This document shows positions 34,047 to 40,506 of a DNA stretch of 40,506 nucleotides, piece by piece; position 1 is the first letter of the stretch, and every line of letters begins with the position of its first letter. Under the pieces are notes generated by a model, which worked only from the letters and a program-made list of their open reading frames with translations, made no database searches and was not told the DNA's origin. The translations under genes and the position numbers were made by a program. Source of the stretch: Caldisericia bacterium. GTDB taxonomy: Bacteria; Caldisericota; Caldisericia; UBA6126. The stretch is from positions 1-40,506 of the forward strand of contig JAQVSG010000001.1 in assembly GCA_028700655.1 (NCBI GenBank), written 5' to 3'.

Positions 34047-35089
34047 TGAAACGTTTTTTCGTTGCCTGTTTGCTATTTAGTTCATTATTCTTCGCCTTTG
34101 GATATTCCTTTATTCCTTTAAAAGCTCTTGAAAATAGCCAATGGAAGCAACCAGGATGGATTGCAAACAGTCCTTCCTCTTACACACTCTATGCGTTTTC
34201 AAATACAGCCATTGTTTTAGAATGTGACGATCCCAATTTTCGCATAGAAATTCTGGACAACGAAGAGGATTTTGTAATCACTTCTTATCCTTCAACCATA
34301 CAAATCCAGTCAAACATTCATCAACCCATCGTACTTCGTATACATGCAAAAAGTGCCACTTATTTTCGGTATCAAGATCCTTATGTGGCTTTCAAAGAGT
34401 ATGCGACTATGTTTAAAGAATTTGCCATCCCTTGGCAAAGGCGCATTTACATTGAAGATTACCTATCGCCTATTGTAGGGAATCAAAGAAAATATCCCGC
34501 TGAAATGTTTTATATCCCCGATCTTGTCACTTTTGGAGCTCCCTATACGTGGGGTGGAAAAGAATCCTTACAGAGCATAGCTTGGAAGTTGAACAAGAAT
34601 AATTCTGTTTTTGATCGAGTCCCCAACCATTTTCAAGAAATGATTCATCATCAAGGAAAAATGCATCCTGTGAATCTTGATGAAGGAGAGTCCATATGGG
34701 ATCCTTCCAGAGGAAATGAAAACCCATCGTATTGGACAGGCGTAGACTGTTCTGGTCTTTTGCAACAGTGTTGCTTGTATGCCGGTCTGCAATGGAATTG
34801 GCGATCAGCACCCATTATAGCCAGCGGTGATTATAGAGGGACGCGTTCATTTCCCACAATTCAACCTGGCGATGTAATGGTATTGAAAAGAGATGGGATG
34901 GTGGTTCATTTTGGTGTGATTTCCAAAAAGGGAGTGTCTATTCCAACCACCTTTATGATTCATAGTGCATGGTTTACAAACTACCATTATAATACCAATA
35001 CCTTACAAAAAGTAGTCGAAACCTCACTCTCCGAGTTTCGGTCTGTGTATAAATGGGATATTGTAAGGCTTTCTGTAAACGAGAAATGA
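34046..35089 (+). CDS. Secreted NlpC/P60 cysteine hydrolase
   Basis: Probable exported peptidoglycan endopeptidase of 347 residues. From GTG 34046 it starts VKRFF, followed by a signal peptide (to about residue 28). Residues ~30-120 form a beta-rich region of unknown family. The C-terminal NlpC/P60 domain shows GVDCSGLLQQ with C235, VHFGVI with H288 and IHSAW with H306, consistent with the Cys-His catalytic arrangement. The upstream in-frame GTG at 34019 would spoil the signal peptide and is rejected. It may tailor wall peptides, or help shed or anchor the surface proteins encoded downstream (inference). Confidence 0.85.
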   Translation: MKRFFVACLLFSSLFFAFGYSFIPLKALENSQWKQPGWIANSPSSYTLYAFSNTAIVLECDDPNFRIEILDNEEDFVITSYPSTIQIQSNIHQPIVLRIHAKSATYFRYQDPYVAFKEYATMFKEFAIPWQRRIYIEDYLSPIVGNQRKYPAEMFYIPDLVTFGAPYTWGGKESLQSIAWKLNKNNSVFDRVPNHFQEMIHHQGKMHPVNLDEGESIWDPSRGNENPSYWTGVDCSGLLQQCCLYAGLQWNWRSAPIIASGDYRGTRSFPTIQPGDVMVLKRDGMVVHFGVISKKGVSIPTTFMIHSAWFTNYHYNTNTLQKVVETSLSEFRSVYKWDIVRLSVNEK

Positions 35090-35101
35090 ACAAAGGATCC
35101 T

Positions 35102-36373
35102 ATGTGTTTATCTCCAAAGGCAACTGTGGATACAAGTAAGAAAAGCTATATAAAAGAATGTCTTCTGATTTTCTTTCTGGGCTGTGTTTTTTTTGCCTAT
35201 TCCTCTATGTCACCTTTTTCTCAAGTTTCCCATACTTCTCCACTAAAAAAACCTGAAACAACCTCCCAACAACTTCCGAAACCTTCTTTTGTTGAAATGA
35301 TTGGAGCTGTACCTTCACGAGATCGTATAACGAAAATCGATTGTTCTCAACAAGATCCCAATTTTACATTATTATGGGGAATAGAGAAAAATGGTATTGG
35401 TTTGAAGGGGTACGATCCTAGTGCTTGCAATGGGATATCTTCTGGGGCTTTACCAACACAGATTCAAGCCATGAAAGATGATACCATTTGGATTGCAGAT
35501 GGATACGGACCGCGCTTGGTTCAAGTTTCTTCCACCGGAGTCATCATCGGTGAAATTCTTCTGCCAGAGTTACGGCGACCCGAAATATCTCAAATACCAG
35601 CTCTTGTTGGCTTCACATTCCAAATCACCGAGGAGGGAATGGTATATGTGATGGATACAGCCCAAAAAAGAATTTTGTACTACAGCATGGAGGGAGATTT
35701 TCGGGGTTCTTTTGATGTGGCTTACATTTTTTACAATCCCGATCGGTTGTTGCAGGTAGATCCGTTTTTTTCGGTATTACCGGGGCCGGTATTTCGACTC
35801 CAGATGCACATTAAAACCGACCAAAATCGACAACTCTCAGAGATTGAAGAATTCCCCATAGAAGATATTCCGGATACCCTTATAAAAGGGTTTCATGATA
35901 TTCCAATTCAACCCTCTATTCACATTGGAATGTATGTAAACAAAGTAGCACGCATTCTCTCTATTTTTGATCCTTCTCAAGAGGAAGCGACATTTTCTCA
36001 TGGTATAGAGGCGAAACTAATGGTTCCCTCCAAAAAATTTCTCTCCGAAGGGGTAACGTTTCAATTGCAACAGATTCGTTACAAATCAACGGAACCCTAT
36101 TCCTTTGCAACAATGTCTCTTATTGAACCCCATTGGGAGGGTGGGGGAATCCTTGGGTGTGACACAAAGGGAGCGTTGTATTACTGGGTCGATTCTCATA
36201 CCATCGGAATTATTGAGTCTCTTCATCAGCAATCTCCGGATACGAAGGTTCAGTATTTGCTGATACCAGAAGGATTTCTACATCCTGTTGCCGTTATACC
36301 TAGTGGTGGTGTGGTTGGTATACGAACAAAAAAAGAAATACTAGAAGTGGTGCGATTTATTGCAGAATCATAA
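35102..36373 (+). CDS. Membrane-anchored extracytoplasmic protein, propeller-like
   Basis: I do not recognise a specific family. The 423-residue protein has one N-terminal membrane segment (about 17-37), a Ser/Thr/Pro linker, then a beta-rich region. Phrases such as TIWIADGYGPRLVQVSSTG and MVYVMDTAQKRILYYSMEGDF resemble NHL/beta-propeller repeats, but the repeats are few and irregular. AAAGGATCC precedes the ATG, 12 bp after the NlpC/P60 stop. Cotranscription with a wall hydrolase and a large surface protease suggests a cell-surface role; no enzymatic motif was seen. Confidence 0.6.
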   Translation: MCLSPKATVDTSKKSYIKECLLIFFLGCVFFAYSSMSPFSQVSHTSPLKKPETTSQQLPKPSFVEMIGAVPSRDRITKIDCSQQDPNFTLLWGIEKNGIGLKGYDPSACNGISSGALPTQIQAMKDDTIWIADGYGPRLVQVSSTGVIIGEILLPELRRPEISQIPALVGFTFQITEEGMVYVMDTAQKRILYYSMEGDFRGSFDVAYIFYNPDRLLQVDPFFSVLPGPVFRLQMHIKTDQNRQLSEIEEFPIEDIPDTLIKGFHDIPIQPSIHIGMYVNKVARILSIFDPSQEEATFSHGIEAKLMVPSKKFLSEGVTFQLQQIRYKSTEPYSFATMSLIEPHWEGGGILGCDTKGALYYWVDSHTIGIIESLHQQSPDTKVQYLLIPEGFLHPVAVIPSGGVVGIRTKKEILEVVRFIAES

Positions 36374-36387
36374 AATATCAATATGAT
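36360..36387 (+). promoter_or_regulatory. Candidate promoter for the C25 protease gene
   Basis: TTGCAG (36360-36365) and TATGAT (36382-36387) with a 16-bp spacer, overlapping the end of the preceding gene. The start would be near 36394, leaving a ~28-nt leader with AGGGGGAG before the ATG at 36422. The -10 lies inside an inverted repeat. Confidence 0.45.
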
Positions 36388-36389
36388 AT
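36375..36389. repeat. 15-bp AT-rich inverted repeat over the -10 element
   Basis: ATATCA and TGATAT are separated by ATA, a perfect 6-bp dyad with a 3-bp centre. It covers the putative -10 element of the C25 protease promoter and could be an operator. AT-rich dyads of this size do occur by chance, and there is no T-run after it, so it is not a terminator. Confidence 0.35.
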
Positions 36390-36421
36390 CTTGTATTCAA
36401 TTTTTTGTTTAGGGGGAGTAA

Positions 36422-39400
36422 ATGAAACAAATACGAATTGTTGTACGTTTTTTGTTGTCTTTTATGATTTGCATTTCATCGGTTGCATATTCTCATGTTG
36501 AGGCAACCACGAAACCAACTACTTTTTTGCAATTGCCCAACCCTCTTGAAAGCAATTTACCCACTTGTTCAAAACTATCTCTTACCCTACCCATACACAA
36601 TGATCTGCAAATAATAGACCAGAAGGACGGCTTGGTCTTTCAGTTGCCAAATTGTTCCTATACTTGTGATCCAGGCAAGCCACTGCTGCCTATTTTCACA
36701 AAAAAAGTGGAAATCGACTATAACAAAAGACCCTGTTATATTCGGACACAATATGTGGAAGCAACGAAAGTATCTCTACCGCAAGATACTATTCTATGTG
36801 CTCCTCCCGTAAAGAGATTGTTCGATTTCACAGATTTCTTGAAAGATACGGCAATAGAAGAAGATTCGGTTGTTGCAAAAAGCCTCCAAGAAATCTCTGC
36901 AGAGGAAGGGATACGAAAAGGAGTCTCTGTTTTTGATTATCAAAATGTGTATCCTACCATGAATGTTAAGCATACCATCGAAAATTCTTCTCAGGGAAGA
37001 TTTCTTGTTTTACATATCAATCCTGTATATATCTATCAAGGATCTGTATATTGTATCACAAAGATCCGTTTTGATATTGGCTTGCAATCCACCGATGAAG
37101 AAGCAAGACCTGACGAAAAGACCAATTCTTCCGTCATTGTAACCCCCGATGAGCTTTTGCAAGAAGCGAAAGATTTAGCCCAAATGCACAAAGACGATGG
37201 TTTTGATACGACCATTGTGTGTATTTCTGAAGTACAAGCTTACCCTGTTGCAGAAAATCCATCCATAAGCCTTGGTTTTGCGGATGCGCCCGAGGAGTAT
37301 CGCAAAAGCGTAGAAACATACGATCTACAACTCGCCGGTCGTATTCGTTCCATGTTACGAGAAAAATTGGAAAAGGATGAAGTAGACTATGTTACTATAC
37401 TCGGAGATGCTACGTATGTTCCTCCGTCGTATTATGAGTTTTCTCCCGATATGTTGGACGATATCGATCAATGGATACCTACAGATATCTATTACGCTTC
37501 TCCCTTTTACAAAGAAGAACTTACCTTTGAGATCAGCGTAGGTCGTCTGCCCGTGCAAAATAAGGCAGAGGCACAATCCCAAATCGATAAAATTAAACGA
37601 TACCGTGAAGGAGTCCAACAACCAGAAACATGGAAAAACAGCGTAGCATTGTTTAGCGGGGATCCTTTTCGAGGGGATTATTTTGGAGAATTGGCACAAT
37701 GTCGCGTTATTAATGAGGATATTTTTAATGGATTTTCGATTCAAAAGAATTTTCAAACCTCGCAATTGTTTACTAAGGACGTTTTTTTACAAACACTAGA
37801 AAACGAACCCCAGACTTTTTTGTGGACTATGGGACATGGATCCGGGACTGCTTTTATGCTTGAAAAAGACGCCGTAAAAGGCACCGATTTGGAGACTCTT
37901 TCTCCCCAAAAACAACTTCCCATTATTGTTAGTGAAGCTTGCGGAAATGGAGCTTGGGATACAAGATTTACGACGCCTACAGAAAAAGACTACTCAAAAA
38001 GTTTTTCCGAAGCTGTTTTAACTTCACTGGGCGCAGGTATTGCTTATGTTGGAGGAGCCCGAGTGAATTATGCTTCCTATAACATAACCGACGAGAAATG
38101 TATCCAAAAAGTTACCTACGTTGGGTTTATGGATGGTATTGTGGAAAATTTCTTTCGATCCACTCATCAGTATCCCGACCATCATTTAGGAGACTGGGCA
38201 TTAAAAGCGCTGGAGCAGTACTATGTTAACGATTATTCGTCATCGCGTTGGTTGCATCCTGCTCACATTAAAACACTCTTTGGGTTTACATTGTTAGGGG
38301 ATCCAACATTGTCTATTCCTTTGCCTGAAAAATCGGCCTCGTATACGGTGCCAGACATTGATATTACCGAAGGATTGTACGATTCTATATACGGGACTAT
38401 CCTTTCCATTGACCAAAAGGCGGTGTGCAAAATCCAAACCGATTCCCCCACACTCCAATATCTGTATGCAACATTGGAACAAGATGAAAATGAAATTCTT
38501 TTAACAGGAGAGCTTTCTCAAACTCAAAATCAAACGATTGAAACCACCTTGGATTATTTGCAAAAAAAGGTTGCTACTATTCGGTTTTCCACAAATGATT
38601 ACAAAGAGAAAAGAGCTGTTTTTGATGGACGCTATGAATACGATCTCTCTTTGCAAAAATCGTATGATTTCACTCTTCTTCGAGAACATGAGCAAAGAGC
38701 GCATTATATAGAAGTTGTGAACGAGGGGATTCATCCTATTCTCAATGCAAAAATGGACCTGTCGACTACTGCAGGAGACTCCCTACATAAAGTTTTCCCT
38801 ATCATCAACCGAGACTCTACAGAATCTATCTATTTCCAATACACTTTTCCATCGATAGGGGAGTATACAATACAGACCAATATCCGCGATGTAGTAGGAG
38901 AAACCTATACAAACGACAATGAACGAACAACCGTTTGCAGAGTAGTTGATGAACCCATTTGTAGGGTCGGTATTCTCAGCTCAAAAGCATATTATCCCAT
39001 ATTTGCAGAGGCTCTTTTTTCTATAGAGGAGTTAAACCAGCAGTTTGCACAAGAGGGCCAGCTCATTGAATTGCAGGTTGTTGAATATGGGAAAGATGCA
39101 AAAGGACGTGTAAGTTATGATCTTCTTGGTTTCGACGCACTGGTTTTGTTTGATACTTTTTGGGTAACCGGCACCTTTTCTCAAATGCTTCAAGATCTGG
39201 AGCAGTTTGCTCAAAATGGAGGAAAAATACTGGGAATTCATTCTGCAATTCCTGGCAATGAACAAGTGAATATGAAATATACATCCTTGCAGACTTTTTT
39301 TGGCATACGACCCGATGTATTGGTTTCACAAGATCTTGCAGAGGAGACTATAACCGATTTTGAAATACCAGATTCTCTTCTGCACAGCGAAACAAATTCC

Positions 39401-40506
39401 TACAAGATTGAAAACCAGTATGTGCTGGTTCCAAAAGATGAAGAATTGCGGGTACAAAACTGGTCTAGCTCACATTTACTAGATTCTTGTAAAATCATTG
39501 GTACAAGTTCTCAAAAAGGACTATCCCTCATACAGCGGGATACCCATATCTTTTTCTTCACAGGTCTTTTGTACAACAGATATTTTACAGATACATCGGA
39601 TACTTTTCGTTTGTTTCATGATTTGATTCAATCTTTGTTTGACCCTGTTCAGAATGGAAGAATCACTCTTGTAGAGAAAAAAGATACAGATTCTTTGTTG
39701 GCTGCTTATGAAACCACTATGTGGAATGTGGAAGTGTCCAATCAGGGTAGCTTGCCCACCTCTGAAATCTGGTTACAAGTAGAGCAAAACGAAAAAATCT
39801 CGTTGGGTGTTTTCCAGGGTCATGAAAGAAAAACGCATGAGGTTTCTCTGTATAGTCCACAAATGGGTACTTGTTCCTTTGCGATATCGTTGTGGTCTGG
39901 AGATCAACAAGAAACACAACTTGATCAATATTCGCTGCGATATGTTGCTCAGAAACCCAATCCGTCCAAAGAGGATTTACAAATAACCTTGGATCATTGG
40001 AAGCCTGGAAAAACTCTCTTTGGATTTGAAAATCATTGTGAGATTTCAGGTACTGCATATCCTGGTTCAATATTCCGAATCGGAGATCAATCATACCCCG
40101 TTGATGGGAATGGAGAGTTTCAACTATGGATCCATTCCATAGATGCACCAGAGTATCTACGATGCCATCTGGAATTTGATGATGTTCAAGGAGAGCCTCT
40201 TGAGATACCCATCCAGTGGTTTGAACAAAACGAAGTGTATTTTCATATTGGCGATCATCACATTATGTCTCAAGGAGAATCCAAAACCATTGACTCTCCC
40301 CCTATCATCCTAGCAGGTCGCACACTAGTACCCATTTCTACCATTGCGGATTGTTTTGATGCTGCTATTCAATGGGATTCAAAAACACAAACCATTGACA
40401 TTTCTTATATGGATCGATCCATATCTCTTCAAATTGGGAGTAAAAGTGTTGTACGCACCATCGATGGAGTAGAAGAAGTCATTTCTATGGATACACCCCC
40501 CCTTAT
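36422..40506 (+). CDS. Gingipain-family (C25) cysteine protease with C-terminal CuAO_N domain (3' truncated)
   Basis: Secreted protease; 1361 codons are visible and the frame is open to the right edge. Signal peptide (about 1-28), then a propeptide-like region to ~residue 250. The C25 catalytic domain (about 280-620) has IPTDIYYA, H472 in MGHGSG and C507 in SEACGNG, the His-Cys dyad of gingipains. TLLGDPTL ends the domain. After it come beta-rich domains, a Rossmann-like segment (about 846-1080, with ILGIHSAIPG), a CARDB-like stretch, and a short Ig-like domain (about 1190-1245). The CuAO_N fold starts near 1271 with PPIILAGRTLVPIS. AGGGGGAG precedes the ATG. Likely surface-bound, attacking external proteins (inference). 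Confidence 0.88.
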   Translation, partial: MKQIRIVVRFLLSFMICISSVAYSHVEATTKPTTFLQLPNPLESNLPTCSKLSLTLPIHNDLQIIDQKDGLVFQLPNCSYTCDPGKPLLPIFTKKVEIDYNKRPCYIRTQYVEATKVSLPQDTILCAPPVKRLFDFTDFLKDTAIEEDSVVAKSLQEISAEEGIRKGVSVFDYQNVYPTMNVKHTIENSSQGRFLVLHINPVYIYQGSVYCITKIRFDIGLQSTDEEARPDEKTNSSVIVTPDELLQEAKDLAQMHKDDGFDTTIVCISEVQAYPVAENPSISLGFADAPEEYRKSVETYDLQLAGRIRSMLREKLEKDEVDYVTILGDATYVPPSYYEFSPDMLDDIDQWIPTDIYYASPFYKEELTFEISVGRLPVQNKAEAQSQIDKIKRYREGVQQPETWKNSVALFSGDPFRGDYFGELAQCRVINEDIFNGFSIQKNFQTSQLFTKDVFLQTLENEPQTFLWTMGHGSGTAFMLEKDAVKGTDLETLSPQKQLPIIVSEACGNGAWDTRFTTPTEKDYSKSFSEAVLTSLGAGIAYVGGARVNYASYNITDEKCIQKVTYVGFMDGIVENFFRSTHQYPDHHLGDWALKALEQYYVNDYSSSRWLHPAHIKTLFGFTLLGDPTLSIPLPEKSASYTVPDIDITEGLYDSIYGTILSIDQKAVCKIQTDSPTLQYLYATLEQDENEILLTGELSQTQNQTIETTLDYLQKKVATIRFSTNDYKEKRAVFDGRYEYDLSLQKSYDFTLLREHEQRAHYIEVVNEGIHPILNAKMDLSTTAGDSLHKVFPIINRDSTESIYFQYTFPSIGEYTIQTNIRDVVGETYTNDNERTTVCRVVDEPICRVGILSSKAYYPIFAEALFSIEELNQQFAQEGQLIELQVVEYGKDAKGRVSYDLLGFDALVLFDTFWVTGTFSQMLQDLEQFAQNGGKILGIHSAIPGNEQVNMKYTSLQTFFGIRPDVLVSQDLAEETITDFEIPDSLLHSETNSYKIENQYVLVPKDEELRVQNWSSSHLLDSCKIIGTSSQKGLSLIQRDTHIFFFTGLLYNRYFTDTSDTFRLFHDLIQSLFDPVQNGRITLVEKKDTDSLLAAYETTMWNVEVSNQGSLPTSEIWLQVEQNEKISLGVFQGHERKTHEVSLYSPQMGTCSFAISLWSGDQQETQLDQYSLRYVAQKPNPSKEDLQITLDHWKPGKTLFGFENHCEISGTAYPGSIFRIGDQSYPVDGNGEFQLWIHSIDAPEYLRCHLEFDDVQGEPLEIPIQWFEQNEVYFHIGDHHIMSQGESKTIDSPPIILAGRTLVPISTIADCFDAAIQWDSKTQTIDISYMDRSISLQIGSKSVVRTIDGVEEVISMDTPPL

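Noticed and set aside
39717-40148. 143-codon open frame on the minus strand near the right end
   Set aside because: It lies inside the continuous plus-strand C25 protease frame, which has coherent domains on both sides; the antisense product is low-complexity and unrecognisable.
1-40506. CRISPR arrays, insertion sequences, phage genes, rRNA and tRNA genes
   Set aside because: No regularly spaced repeats, transposase or integrase motifs, or rRNA/tRNA-like segments were seen when reading the spacers; the few non-coding stretches are too short or lack the needed features.

Overview
The window is about 40.5 kb of low-GC (roughly 40%) bacterial chromosome. It is almost entirely protein-coding and no rRNA, tRNA, CRISPR array or insertion sequence was seen. 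The gene content suggests a monoderm-type, Firmicutes-like or deep-branching anaerobic lineage: a YitT/DUF2179 protein, an LCP (LytR-CpsA-Psr) wall-polymer ligase, a TagO-like transferase, a zinc-type ribosomal protein L28, a cysteine-rich clostridial-style HisRS and a copper-amine-oxidase-N ('CuAO_N') surface domain. No outer-membrane assembly genes are visible. The species cannot be named from the sequence alone.

Region 1 (1-23836, + strand) is a closely packed run of some two dozen genes; the largest gap is 68 bp and many neighbours overlap by 1-8 bp. It starts with a truncated yitT-family gene. The division/wall-hydrolysis module ftsE-ftsX-M23 peptidase-ctpA follows, then a SERCA-like Ca2+ P-type ATPase, gmk and a probable rpoZ. 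Next is a lipid block, fabZ-fabH-fabG-acpP-fabF-accD-accA-bioY. It lacks fabD, an enoyl-ACP reductase, accB and accC, but has a biotin transporter S-component next to the carboxylase subunits. The last block makes envelope polymers: tagO-like, wecB, murA, DUF4330, murJ, an LCP ligase, a cysteine-rich membrane protein of unknown function, an O-antigen ligase/polymerase-like protein and a TuaH-like glycosyltransferase.

Region 2 (23827-25446) holds a minus-strand SO_0444/DUF318-type metal-efflux permease and the only sizeable non-coding stretch (516 bp).

Region 3 (25378-30964) starts at a good sigma70-type promoter before rpmB. It continues with a small winged-helix protein, an O6-alkylguanine-DNA alkyltransferase whose 3' end overlaps the next gene by 80 bp, and a CDP-6-deoxyhexose set (rfbF, an SDR reductase/epimerase, rfbG). 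A C15 pyroglutamyl-peptidase-like gene follows, with a convergent minus-strand GT4 glycosyltransferase.

Region 4 (31000-40506) has hisS-aspS, then three secreted proteins: an NlpC/P60 hydrolase, a membrane-anchored protein with propeller-like character, and a very large gingipain-family (C25) protease. The protease carries a C-terminal CuAO_N domain and runs off the right edge.

Most of the window is recognisable housekeeping and envelope biology. I see no clear novel multi-gene system. The least explained parts are the Cys-rich membrane protein at 20789-21331, the secreted trio at 34046-40506 and the intergenic stretch at 24931-25446.
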